Below are positions 1-8,921 of a DNA stretch of 64,000 nucleotides, piece by piece. A program made the translations under genes and the position numbers. The stretch covers positions 1,922,001 to 1,986,000 of the forward strand of contig OZ220216.1 of the NCBI GenBank assembly GCA_964291505.2. The letters are read 5' to 3'. The notes under the pieces are model-generated. The model did no database searches, was not told where the DNA came from, and worked only from the letters and a program-made list of their open reading frames with translations. Numbering within the stretch: position 1 is the first letter of the stretch; each line of letters begins with the position of its first letter. Source of the stretch: Kistimonas sp964291505 (lineage in GTDB: Bacteria; Pseudomonadota; Gammaproteobacteria; Pseudomonadales; Endozoicomonadaceae).

Positions 1-678
1 CCGGACATGGATCTCTCACCACCCGATTTATCTGGACAATGGCTATTACTCAGTTGTAACGAACAGCCCATGGCCTGGTTCGAGCTGGACGATGAGCTGC
101 GTCCAGAGGCTGCAACGGTCGTTCAATCACTGAAACAAAAAGGAATAACCGTCGAACTACTCAGCGGGGATACGTCAGGTGTTGTATTAAGAGTGGCGCG
201 CGAACTGGGTATCGAACAATGGCAGGCGGCCGCGGTTCCTGACGATAAACTTAACCACGTCCGCGCCCGACAGGCACAAGGCGCCAAAGTACTCATGGTG
301 GGTGATGGTATTAATGACGTTCCGGTACTCGCACAGGCTGACCTGTCACTGGCCTTGAACAACGCCACTGACCTGGCAAGAACCACGGCCGATGCCGTCC
401 TGTTAACGGGCGATCTGCAGCGGCTACTCACGGCATTTGATCTTGCCCGGCAGACACGGCGCATTATCTGGCAAAACCTCACGTGGTCGCTGGGTTACAA
501 CATCACCGCCCTCCCGCTGGCGGCAACCGGCCTGATCGCCCCGTGGATGGCAGCTATCGGCATGTCGCTGAGTTCATTAATCGTCGTTGGTAATGCCATG
601 CGACTCACCCGACTGGCACCTGAGACAGCTGTGATGGATAAGGGTAAACTGTCTGCGACCTCTTTCCAGGGAGCCTGA
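1..678 (+). CDS. ccoI: CcoI-type copper P-type ATPase, C-terminal part (5' end outside window)
   Basis: This is the C-terminal third of a heavy-metal P1B-type ATPase; the reading frame is open to the left edge, so the gene starts outside the window. Visible motifs are the LLSGDTSGVV segment (the TGD region of the actuator/P domain) and the hinge GDGINDVPVLAQAD, followed by two closing membrane helices ending in a MSLSSLIVVGNAMRL segment typical of copper ATPases. CcoI/FixI proteins supply copper to the cbb3 cytochrome oxidase. The CcoI assignment rests on the immediate neighbour ccoS, 4 bases downstream. A general CopA-type exporter is the alternative but is less likely in this context. Confidence 0.88.
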   Translation, partial: PDMDLSPPDLSGQWLLLSCNEQPMAWFELDDELRPEAATVVQSLKQKGITVELLSGDTSGVVLRVARELGIEQWQAAAVPDDKLNHVRARQAQGAKVLMVGDGINDVPVLAQADLSLALNNATDLARTTADAVLLTGDLQRLLTAFDLARQTRRIIWQNLTWSLGYNITALPLAATGLIAPWMAAIGMSLSSLIVVGNAMRLTRLAPETAVMDKGKLSATSFQGA

Positions 679-682
679 TACC

Positions 683-868
683 ATGGCCAGTTTATATTTG
701 CTGATTCCCCTGGCCGTGATCTTTGTGATCATCGCCGTCGCGCTGTTTTTCTGGGCCGTTGATAATGGACAGTTTGATGACATGGAAGGCCCTGCACACA
801 GCATTCTGTTTGATGACGAGCCCAGAAAAAAACCAAAAATCACCGAAAAACCGGACAAAAACGAATAG
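683..868 (+). CDS. ccoS: CcoS, cbb3-type cytochrome oxidase maturation protein
   Basis: A 61-residue protein with one N-terminal membrane helix (about residues 3-25) followed by the conserved FFWAVDNGQFDDMEGPAH segment that defines CcoS. CcoS is required for cofactor insertion (haem b and copper) into CcoN of the cbb3 terminal oxidase. The acidic and lysine-rich tail is typical. It lies 4 bases after the ccoI stop, so the two are probably translationally coupled, and the start ATG is preceded by a GGGAG Shine-Dalgarno within the ccoI end. Length matches the family. Confidence 0.93.
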   Translation: MASLYLLIPLAVIFVIIAVALFFWAVDNGQFDDMEGPAHSILFDDEPRKKPKITEKPDKNE

Positions 869-944
869 TCAGTGATCTTAGTCACAACAGTTGCTGCGGC
901 ATGGCGTTATATATACGGCCAATCTGACTCATTCAAAGCTTTTT

Positions 945-1700
945 ATGCCTGAATCACTGCAGTATACAACCGCCATCCTACTCGGCCTGCTTGGCGGCGC
1001 ACATTGTATTGGCATGTGCGGCGGCATCATGTCTGCCCTGACACTGTCGACCCCTGCAGGCAATACCCTCCCACGCCGTCTGTGTTTACTTCTGGCTTAT
1101 AACTCCGGCCGGATTCTCAGTTATGCGATCGCCGGCTTTCTGATGGGGACACTGGGCTGGTTTTTGGGTGGATTCAGTCGTGAAACCAGTCTGGCCATTC
1201 GCTGGCTGGCAGGCCTCATGCTGATCGCCATGGGGCTGTATCTTTCCGGATGGTGGTTTGGCCTCACCAAACTGGAACAGGCCGGCCACCGAATCTGGCG
1301 ACATATTCAACCACGGGCTGCAGCGTTGCTGCCGATTACCAGCCCCTCTCGGGCTTTGGGTGTCGGTATACTCTGGGGCTGGTTACCCTGCGGGCTTGTT
1401 TACAGCACGCTAATCTGGGCTGCATCCAGTGCGAGCAGCTGGAACGCGGCGATACTGATGCTCTGTTTTGGGATTGGCACTATGCCGGTTTTGCTGGCGA
1501 CCGGTCTACTGGCAGACCAGATGAAAAGTATCCTGCAACACCGAGGCGTCAGAGCCAGCGCCGGTATCCTGGTGATGCTGTTCGGTCTATGGACCATTCC
1601 CGGCCCACACCAGCACTGGGTTATGACGCACCTTCAGTTTGGTGCATCCCAGCACAACGCTGCTCAACCGCATGGACACAGTGACCCAGTACACCCATAA
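945..1700 (+). CDS. SafE/TauE-like membrane protein next to ccoS
   Basis: A 251-residue polytopic membrane protein of the sulfite exporter TauE/SafE (UreH-like) family. Its N-terminus has the GLLGGAHCIGMCGGIMSAL motif, with paired Cys residues seen in the ccoS-linked branch, and about six membrane segments follow. A second Gly-Trp-Leu-Pro-Cys-Gly segment (WGWLPCGLVYS) sits in the second half; these Cys motifs suggest a role in copper handling for oxidase assembly, which is inference. The ATG at 945 was preferred over the upstream TTG at 891 because family members begin just before the first helix. The last 80 bases overlap the 3' end of the kinase gene on the other strand, at what looks like the edge of the T6SS block. 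Confidence 0.8.
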   Translation: MPESLQYTTAILLGLLGGAHCIGMCGGIMSALTLSTPAGNTLPRRLCLLLAYNSGRILSYAIAGFLMGTLGWFLGGFSRETSLAIRWLAGLMLIAMGLYLSGWWFGLTKLEQAGHRIWRHIQPRAAALLPITSPSRALGVGILWGWLPCGLVYSTLIWAASSASSWNAAILMLCFGIGTMPVLLATGLLADQMKSILQHRGVRASAGILVMLFGLWTIPGPHQHWVMTHLQFGASQHNAAQPHGHSDPVHP

Positions 1701-2415
1701 ATTCTGCCTGTGTGATTTCATGCCCCCGGTTGCAGGCTTTCCAGTCAAAGCAATGCTGCCTTGACCTCCAGGCATGAGCAGGCATGTCGAGGATCGTTTT
1801 ACCTGAAAAAGGGTGCTGCCGGCGAATCAGCAATTCCAGCGTGACAGCCAGTGAAAACCAATCGAAGGATTCACGTATTCGGCCCTGATTTCGCAAGATG
1901 CCCGGTGCAGCAAAGGCCGGAGACAGGTAACACGGTATAACCTCGGAAACGGGCATGCCAATATCGGATGCCCCCGCAAAGTCAATGAGTACACCGTCGC
2001 AATCAGACATGATGTTAGCCGGTTTTATATCGCCATGAATAAAGCCTTGCCGGTGACAGTGGCACACAGCTTCTCCGATTTGCCGTAAAACAGCTAACCC
2101 TTTCAGCGGTGCAATTCCACCAGTCAGAAGCTGAATGGCTAAATTATCTGTGTGCAACCAAGGAAATACGATCATTCCCATTGCAGGCAGGAACAGCCGG
2201 GGCCGTAAAATACCCTTAGCAGAAATAGTGCTTAACCTTGACCATTCCATATTCAGGTGACCTGTATCCCCCTGCTTAAGAGAAACCAGATCCCTTCTCA
2301 CGTGATCATACGCCTTTACTGCTCGTCGCTTTTCGCTAAACAGGCCGGCCAGTGTGAAACGCCCTGCCAGCCTGTCCTTCGCCTGTCGTGTAAGAAATTC
2401 GTTAGAGAATTTCAT
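1621..2415 (-). CDS. T6SS-linked Ser/Thr protein kinase-like protein (PpkA/ImpN-like)
   Basis: A 264-residue kinase-fold protein, the last gene of the T6SS operon; its start overlaps the tssM stop by 4 bases. Visible motifs are a VAIK-like AVKAYDH (lysine near residue 34), the catalytic loop HGDIKPANIM, a DFA instead of DFG (LIDFAGAS), and an APE-like SPAFAAPG segment followed by the DWFSLAVTLELL helix. A glycine-rich loop is not obvious and no membrane segment or extra domain is present, so it is shorter than PpkA. In other T6SSs such kinases phosphorylate an FHA protein to trigger assembly, and an FHA gene lies in this operon. No PppA phosphatase gene is present. Whether the kinase is active is uncertain. 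Its 3' end overlaps the SafE gene by 80 bases. Confidence 0.78.
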   Translation of the reverse strand: MKFSNEFLTRQAKDRLAGRFTLAGLFSEKRRAVKAYDHVRRDLVSLKQGDTGHLNMEWSRLSTISAKGILRPRLFLPAMGMIVFPWLHTDNLAIQLLTGGIAPLKGLAVLRQIGEAVCHCHRQGFIHGDIKPANIMSDCDGVLIDFAGASDIGMPVSEVIPCYLSPAFAAPGILRNQGRIRESFDWFSLAVTLELLIRRQHPFSGKTILDMPAHAWRSRQHCFDWKACNRGHEITQAEFMGVLGHCVHAVEQRCAGMHQTEGAS

Positions 2416-5400
2416 AACAGCGTTTCCGGCAGTTTGAAATTCAGAAACAGTTCCTGTGCCCTGGGCCCCGGGTATTCATCAACCGCAGCCCCATGCAGTT
2501 TGATCGATCGATCACCCAGTTGATACTCAAAAATCACGCCCATTGTGCCGGCTTTCATTCGTGCTTCCCAGAAGAAGCGCAATAGCCCCCAGGGACCGTT
2601 GTATTGTCTTTCTGCCAACAATACGCCGCTGCGGTAAAACTGCGCTGTCACACCCGTATCCGGCGTATCATCGGTTGGCCAATGAACGGAATGCCAGATC
2701 CGGGGACCATGCTGGTACTTGAAGAGCGGCCGTGCAGCAGACAAAACAAAATCCGTCACATCCGGACTCATATCCATGGCCCGAACCGTCAAATCCAGAG
2801 ACAACTGCTGTCCATTGGCATCCAGGTAAACATAACGGATACGTTTTGCCTTGATCATCAAATCCAGTACCTGAGGTTTGAGCGGCAATCGGAAGCCATC
2901 TATCGATTTCACCACCGGCTTCGCCCCCTGCCAGTCAATAAAAGGTGTCAGATAGGTGATCATAAACCCATCCCACACACCCTCCGGACGAAAAAACGTG
3001 ATAAAGGACGACAGGGAGGATTCCCACCCTTCACTGGAGGCAAATGGGAAACGTCCTGCTAATGTCGCTTTGTAGACAGGCAATACATTCTGGCGCCATT
3101 GCTTGTCGATGTGCCGATATGCTTCCATGAGTACCAGTTTCCAGATCTGCTGAGACAGTGCCTGGCCAATACCCACCACAGCCGGCGGCGCCAGTGAAGA
3201 CACCGTATCAATGCAGCGGATAGGGTCATTATTCCCTGCGGCATGGGCCAGTGCATACGTAAAAAAGACTTCACCCGGATCCGGGGCTGTCAGCGCATCC
3301 TGCAGGTAGACATCCAGATTGGATACACACTGTTCCAGCCGTTCAAATGCTGAGCCCTGCTCGTGGCGGGATTCAACAAAATCGGCGTATTGCTGGAATT
3401 GCTCATCCACTACATAGGCAGGGTTCAGGCGATACTGGTCGGAAGCCAGCCATTTCGCTCCTTGGCGACCCGCCTTACTTGCCGTTTTTTCGACAACCGA
3501 TGTGTCTAAAGGCTCTCTGGTTTGCACCAGTTGGGTATTCGCCACAAGAAAATTGAGTGCATCCAAAAGGGGACTGATGGACGGTGCCCGCAAAACTTCC
3601 AACGAGGCGCCCAGCTGGATGAGCGTATCAAAGTGGGCCACCTCAATATTGTCATACAGGTTTTTCCAGCGATAAATGTAATCTGAAAAATAGAGGTTCT
3701 GGATATTGGTACTGAGTGCCAGCAGGTCAACATTAAAGGGTCCCTGTAAATCACCCATGATCAATCGATATTCGGTCAATAACTGCCGCAACAATGGTGA
3801 CTTTACGGAGAGATCCAGATTGGCATAGCCCATGGCGGTATACATCACAGGCAAGCTAAATGCCTTAAAGCCCGGCCGGAAACGCGCCATCAGTGGAAAA
3901 TATTTTCCCATGAAATGCCGTATATCCAGCGTTTCCCGATTATCCGGCAGTGCCTTGAGTCGGCCGTAGATGAGCTGGTCAACCGGCACACCGGCAAGAC
4001 TCTGACGCGCCATATCAACCAATTGATCCCTCGGCCTATAAACGGCAGCATACTCTGACTCCAGCAAATCGCTGATTAATTGCTCTGTCTGATAGCCGTT
4101 CAGTTGCGGAACAATGACCGCCATACGACTAAGCAGAAAGCGCTCCAGTCCATTCTCATTAAGAAGGCGTTTATTAAACAACATCAAATAAAAGCGAAGG
4201 TACTCAAACACCTGGCCTGTATCATCGTTATCAAGGCTTTGCTGCAGGGCTGTTGCGGTCAGGTCGATCAGCCTTGGAAGCAGGAGTTGCTGGAGATGAT
4301 TGTGATATGCCTGGGTCACTGCCTTTGACAACTTTCCCTCAAAGAGACTACTGCGCAGATACCAGGGCTTCTTGCGATTGCCTTCTATGTAAAGCTGCCT
4401 CAGATCAGTCAACACAGGGAGCACGTAACCAAGGTCTGTCGTTCTTTCCTGGCGCTCAAGGCGAAATATTTCCGAATGATAAAGCGCCAGGCGCGACTGC
4501 ATACTGTGAAAATAGGATTCATCCCTGATCCAGTTCGCACGCATTTGGTAAATAAAGACACCAAGCGACAAGGCCAGTACCAGCATCACCAGCAGATGGG
4601 CAAACAGATAACGGCTCTCCTGTTGTTTGTTCCGTCCGGCAATTCCCGATTCAGGCAGTATGACCTGTTGCAGCAGCCGACTGGCAAACAGCGTCATCCG
4701 GCCGGGTACCTGATCGTGAACCGTCGTACTGCTACAGCCGCCAAAATTAGAGACTGCCTGCGTTAATAAATCATACTGGGCGCCCTGTTGTTCCGAGGTG
4801 AACAGGAAATAGCCCCGTAGCCAGACATGTTCCCGCAACAAAGATTCAGCACAGAGATCCTTGCAGAAATTTTCCATGACACGACCGAACAGTTGTAACT
4901 GGAAGGGCAAGGCAATCAGGGATTGCCAACTTTCCGGTCGCCGCCCCTGCTGCATGGATCTTAACTGTTTGTCGACCAACCCCAGTAACAGGTTTTGCAG
5001 CGAATGCCGAAACCATTGCACATCAAAATGGCGGTTATCGTACTGTTCAACCAGGTCCCCAAAGGGAGTGTCTGCCCCGCCCTCTCGCCGGCTGCTGAAC
5101 GCAGGCAGGAAATCACGAATGGCGTCCACACAACTGAATGCAGCATAAACGGGCAGCTGTATGCCGATTCGATTATTCAGCGTAAGAATGGCCTCTCGTA
5201 TACGGCTGGCAAGGCTTCGACGGGCATCGCGACTCCCATGCAATAGATCGGCGCAACTGATCACCATGATCAGGCCATTTAAAGCCTGTCGCGGCCGGTA
5301 CTTCATCAACAGATCAGAAAAATAACGCCACAGTGCCTCATCAACACCGGCACCCACCAACCCCGGCCCGGTCTCAATGACAACGACCCGTTTTCCTACC

Positions 5401-5867
5401 CAGAACCGGCACAACCAGTTGGCGGAGGTTTCCTCATCTTCTGAATAAAGGAACAGTGGCTCAAGATTATTGCTCGACAACAGCGTGCTTTTACCACTGC
5501 GTCCATCCCCCAGCGCCACATACCATGCCTGCTCATACAGGCTTCGCGTAGCGAGGCGCTGGCGGTTTTTTAACTGTTTGATAGCATCCCCAAACAGGCT
5601 GGCTAATGCGGTTTTATCGCGTTCAAGATCGGTGAGTGTTGTCTTTTTTTCCTGTACGGCATGTCGGCTGGTCTTTCGTCGATGATACCACCAGGCCACA
5701 CCGGCAATGCCGGTGAGCAACAGGGGAATCAGCAGTAAACGCAGCAACATACCTGGTCCTGGCGCAACAAAACCGCTCAGCAGCCAGACAACACTGACAA
5801 CTGACAGCATACCGATCCCGGTTACCAGTAATAATGGCCTCAATGCTGTCAGCAATACCCGTTTCAT
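2412..5867 (-). CDS. tssM: TssM (IcmF family), T6SS inner-membrane complex
   Basis: An 1151-residue inner-membrane protein of full TssM length. Two membrane helices lie in residues 1-60. A cytoplasmic NTPase-like domain has Walker A GDGRSGKST at about 120-128, with the characteristic VVIETGPG and SCADLLHG segments. A third helix near 420-445 is followed by a large periplasmic part. TssM joins TssL and TssJ in the envelope-spanning complex that docks the baseplate. It overlaps tssL by 4 bases and the kinase gene by 4 bases, indicating one tight operon. Nothing suggests a break. Confidence 0.95.
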   Translation of the reverse strand: MKRVLLTALRPLLLVTGIGMLSVVSVVWLLSGFVAPGPGMLLRLLLIPLLLTGIAGVAWWYHRRKTSRHAVQEKKTTLTDLERDKTALASLFGDAIKQLKNRQRLATRSLYEQAWYVALGDGRSGKSTLLSSNNLEPLFLYSEDEETSANWLCRFWVGKRVVVIETGPGLVGAGVDEALWRYFSDLLMKYRPRQALNGLIMVISCADLLHGSRDARRSLASRIREAILTLNNRIGIQLPVYAAFSCVDAIRDFLPAFSSRREGGADTPFGDLVEQYDNRHFDVQWFRHSLQNLLLGLVDKQLRSMQQGRRPESWQSLIALPFQLQLFGRVMENFCKDLCAESLLREHVWLRGYFLFTSEQQGAQYDLLTQAVSNFGGCSSTTVHDQVPGRMTLFASRLLQQVILPESGIAGRNKQQESRYLFAHLLVMLVLALSLGVFIYQMRANWIRDESYFHSMQSRLALYHSEIFRLERQERTTDLGYVLPVLTDLRQLYIEGNRKKPWYLRSSLFEGKLSKAVTQAYHNHLQQLLLPRLIDLTATALQQSLDNDDTGQVFEYLRFYLMLFNKRLLNENGLERFLLSRMAVIVPQLNGYQTEQLISDLLESEYAAVYRPRDQLVDMARQSLAGVPVDQLIYGRLKALPDNRETLDIRHFMGKYFPLMARFRPGFKAFSLPVMYTAMGYANLDLSVKSPLLRQLLTEYRLIMGDLQGPFNVDLLALSTNIQNLYFSDYIYRWKNLYDNIEVAHFDTLIQLGASLEVLRAPSISPLLDALNFLVANTQLVQTREPLDTSVVEKTASKAGRQGAKWLASDQYRLNPAYVVDEQFQQYADFVESRHEQGSAFERLEQCVSNLDVYLQDALTAPDPGEVFFTYALAHAAGNNDPIRCIDTVSSLAPPAVVGIGQALSQQIWKLVLMEAYRHIDKQWRQNVLPVYKATLAGRFPFASSEGWESSLSSFITFFRPEGVWDGFMITYLTPFIDWQGAKPVVKSIDGFRLPLKPQVLDLMIKAKRIRYVYLDANGQQLSLDLTVRAMDMSPDVTDFVLSAARPLFKYQHGPRIWHSVHWPTDDTPDTGVTAQFYRSGVLLAERQYNGPWGLLRFFWEARMKAGTMGVIFEYQLGDRSIKLHGAAVDEYPGPRAQELFLNFKLPETLL

Positions 5868-7030
5868 TTGTCCTGTTCCCGCGATTCCGGTAGAAGATCC
5901 AGCTCTACCGTTCCTGTCAGGTTATAGCGTATGCCCAACTCGTTTTTGAGCAGCTCTGCTTTCTGGTGACTCGTGGCAGGAATCTTAACCACCCACTTGT
6001 CCCTTACCTGGGTGACTGTCGCCAGGTAGCCCACATGGGTCAGTTCATTACTGATAGCCCGGGCACGACTCTCTCGCTCGAACGGGGTGAGTGTGACAGA
6101 CCATACGCGCTCAAACAGCTGCCCGGTCAGAACACCGGCCGAGCGCAGCATACGCGACGTCTCATCATCCGACACCGAGCTGGCGGTCTCTTCCTCCCCC
6201 GTTTCGGTGTAGAAGACTTCCATGGCGAGACGCTCATATTGCGACAACAAAACAGCTGACTGACTCCCATACCAGAGTTCGGATATCAGCACTGTCATCG
6301 CTACCAACATGGCTGCACCCAGCAATAACCAAGAGAACGGTATAAAACGGAACGGCTTGCCATGCCTGACAGGTTTCTCTCGCGCCTTTTCGGGTGGTTT
6401 CGTATCTTTATGTTGTCGGAACAACAGCTTCAGAATATTGGCGCTGAATTCGCTGACGGGGCTATTCGGCACATCCCTGTAACGCCCCCTGAAACCCAGT
6501 TGTAACAGGCAGTACTGGACTTCCAGAAAGTCCACCAGCCGCATTTGTTGACGTAAGGCCTGGTTGAGTAAATCAAAGAACACTTCTCCACCATTGCGCT
6601 GGTTAAAGACACTGCTGACCAAAGTGTTATTGCCCCAGTTCGCAGACTCCCCCCAGCTCGTGTTCATGATCGCTTCATCCAGTGCGGCGCAAAGAACAAA
6701 ACAGGTTTTATCGATGACACTGGCGTGGTAATCCAGAAACAGACCTCGGTTACGTACCTCTGCGATCAGGTCCAGCAATAACAAGCGAAACTGGCGGATA
6801 TCCTGCGGGTACCCGAGTCGCGGTAGAGCAACAAGCACCGCAATGACTTCATGGGAAATGTTGATCAGGGGATTGGGGTGAAGGTCAAAACGTTCGGGCA
6901 GGCTGGACAATTCCCAGAGATCAGCACCCTCAGACGCACCCGGCTCGGGTTCATGATCATGAGCCGCTGCTGACGCTTTCTCTACAGCGCGGATGTCTAC
7001 AGTTTCTTCATCAACAAACAGCGAAGTCAC
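5864..7030 (-). CDS. tssL: TssL (DotU family) with C-terminal periplasmic extension
   Basis: A 388-residue protein with a cytoplasmic DotU domain (about residues 50-200; landmarks LCAALDEAIMNTSWG and GGEVFFDLL), a single membrane helix near 235-260 and a periplasmic tail of about 120 residues. The tail looks like a small alpha/beta repeat domain, SPOR-like in appearance, rather than the OmpA-type peptidoglycan-binding domain found in many fused TssL proteins; this is my reading only. It anchors TssM and recruits TssK. The start is a GTG at 7030 with GGAG seven bases upstream. It overlaps tssM by 4 bases. Confidence 0.93.
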   Translation of the reverse strand: MTSLFVDEETVDIRAVEKASAAAHDHEPEPGASEGADLWELSSLPERFDLHPNPLINISHEVIAVLVALPRLGYPQDIRQFRLLLLDLIAEVRNRGLFLDYHASVIDKTCFVLCAALDEAIMNTSWGESANWGNNTLVSSVFNQRNGGEVFFDLLNQALRQQMRLVDFLEVQYCLLQLGFRGRYRDVPNSPVSEFSANILKLLFRQHKDTKPPEKAREKPVRHGKPFRFIPFSWLLLGAAMLVAMTVLISELWYGSQSAVLLSQYERLAMEVFYTETGEEETASSVSDDETSRMLRSAGVLTGQLFERVWSVTLTPFERESRARAISNELTHVGYLATVTQVRDKWVVKIPATSHQKAELLKNELGIRYNLTGTVELDLLPESREQDK

Positions 7031-7067
7031 TCATCATCTCCGACCCCCCCTAACAGCGGCACGGTTA

Positions 7068-8390
7068 TCAGCGAATAGCAAACAGCTCAACTGCCACATC
7101 ACCCAATTGTTCATCCATATGCAAGGCCAGCGACTCTTCCTTCTGCAACATCTCCAGCCATAGCGGTGAGCGTGTATCCAGTTCAAAATAGGCAGCATCG
7201 GTTTTAACCTTCAACTCAACCGGTGGTACAGGCAAAACCTGAAGAGGAATACCCGACAGAGCGTTACGAACCAGCTCGGCAATACGACTATTGCCGCCGA
7301 GCTTACACAGCAAGGGGAACTGCCGGCTGATTTCCTGGGTCCCCATAGAGGCTGTCACAGCAAGAATAAAACGGCTGGCAGAATACAATGAGCGATCCTG
7401 AATACTGGTTCGAAGCAAACGTCGCCGGATCAGCAGTGAATCATCCCAGGGCAGTTGTACGACAGCATCAACACGCACCTGTTGTAACTGGGTGCGTAAC
7501 GTAGCAAACAGACCTGAAAACAATATATAGAGCCTGTTCACCTGGAAATTGTCCGGTTCGTCCTGCAACCGGCCGCCCAGTGCAAAAAAATCCCCCTGTA
7601 TCACTAATAGCCAGCGGTAGAGTTCTTCCGGATGCACACGCCGGTCATTCAACCATGACTGCAGTAACGGTAACCACCGACTGAGCGTTTGCAGCCATAA
7701 ATGATCCTCCATTAACGCCTGCGGGCTCTTATTGCTTTTGTCTGCGCGGATTCGGTGTGAAATATCCCGGGCACGGGACAGCATCTGGGTATAAAGGTCA
7801 CTGACATGATCGACCAGATACTCCGAGACACCAAAGTGCAGACACATGGGTATGAATGCCTTGTTTAATTCGACGACACCGTCCGGCTTGCGCTCATGAA
7901 CACGCGCAACGGGAATCACGGTCAGATCCTGAATATCCTCGCCTTCAAGCTTGAGCCGAATATTCAGCTCTGCTACATCCAGTTGAATGCTGTCACTGTC
8001 ATCACGGCAGGCATCAAACGCCTGATAACTGATCAGATGATAGCGGCGATTATCCGATGTGTTATCCCCGACTTCGACACTACCCGTCTTATAGACGGGC
8101 AACGCCAGATAGACCATTTTGTCACGTGTATCTTCAGGCACCTCCACCGCCACCGCTGTTCTCAAGTGAAAGGGGGTGCCATCAGGGAACAGACCACTGG
8201 CTTGCCTGACACCCACCTTACCTATTGCCAGCAAATGCTCATCCAGCGCAAGATCCGACAATCCACAACGCCCTGGCTGTAACTGTTCGAGATAGCGTCG
8301 GGCATAATCTTCGAGATACCGTTCCTGCTGCTGGAAATGTTGCGGACAGAGGAACATCCCTTCACTCCAGACCACTTTTTTCCTGTCCAT
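7068..8390 (-). CDS. tssK: TssK, T6SS baseplate-membrane adaptor
   Basis: A 440-residue cytoplasmic protein matching TssK from end to end: it starts with VVWSEGMFLCPQHFQQQERY, the family signature, and has the usual C-terminal region (SPLWLEMLQKEESLALHM). TssK trimers link the TssEFG wedge to the TssL-TssM cytoplasmic face. It lies between tssJ (54 bases upstream) and tssL (37 bases downstream) in the same operon. Length is as expected and the ATG at 8390 is the natural start. Confidence 0.95.
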   Translation of the reverse strand: MDRKKVVWSEGMFLCPQHFQQQERYLEDYARRYLEQLQPGRCGLSDLALDEHLLAIGKVGVRQASGLFPDGTPFHLRTAVAVEVPEDTRDKMVYLALPVYKTGSVEVGDNTSDNRRYHLISYQAFDACRDDSDSIQLDVAELNIRLKLEGEDIQDLTVIPVARVHERKPDGVVELNKAFIPMCLHFGVSEYLVDHVSDLYTQMLSRARDISHRIRADKSNKSPQALMEDHLWLQTLSRWLPLLQSWLNDRRVHPEELYRWLLVIQGDFFALGGRLQDEPDNFQVNRLYILFSGLFATLRTQLQQVRVDAVVQLPWDDSLLIRRRLLRTSIQDRSLYSASRFILAVTASMGTQEISRQFPLLCKLGGNSRIAELVRNALSGIPLQVLPVPPVELKVKTDAAYFELDTRSPLWLEMLQKEESLALHMDEQLGDVAVELFAIR

Positions 8391-8444
8391 ACCCTATGCC
8401 CTATACCGTCTCGAACCCATACACAACACCCTGAATGGAAGTGT

Positions 8445-8921
8445 TCATTTCGCTGACGAGAGTCTGGCCGAGATATTCTCAATATCAAGGCGAACCCGGT
8501 TATCATGGTCAGGCCGGAGAGCGACTACACCCTTGTTAGTCGCATCCGGGTAATTGGCAAAGGCCACCATGACAGCCAGGTACTGCGCGCCCTGTGCCAG
8601 CGGCAGCGTTACGGTATCCTTGGTGCCAGGCAGAGCGCTGCCCGGTAACCGACGGTTCAACAGACTGCCTTTCAATACGGCGAGGTCATCATCAAACAGC
8701 AACAAGAAGTCTGCCTGATCAAAATAGTCCCGGCGAGAGAGTTGATAGATGCGCCATTCAACCGGTGTCGCCAATCCCTGGGCGTTTGGGTTGATCTGTG
8801 GCGAGACATGAACATCGATACTGACTGTCGATTGATGATGCCCAAACCAACCGCTGAAAAAGCTGCAACCGCCTAACAGGAGCGCAATCCCCATATATAC
8901 GACAACAGGATTAATGCGCAT
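8445..8921 (-). CDS. tssJ: TssJ, T6SS outer-membrane lipoprotein
   Basis: A 158-residue lipoprotein. A signal peptide with lipobox LLLGGC places the lipidated Cys at about residue 19. The mature part is a beta-sandwich domain typical of TssJ (PVEWRIYQLSRRDYF, LAQGAQYLAVMVAFANY). TssJ is the outer-membrane anchor of the TssJLM complex. The start ATG overlaps the stop of the FHA gene by one base (TAATG), so translation is probably coupled. Confidence 0.93.
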   Translation of the reverse strand: MRINPVVVYMGIALLLGGCSFFSGWFGHHQSTVSIDVHVSPQINPNAQGLATPVEWRIYQLSRRDYFDQADFLLLFDDDLAVLKGSLLNRRLPGSALPGTKDTVTLPLAQGAQYLAVMVAFANYPDATNKGVVALRPDHDNRVRLDIENISARLSSAK

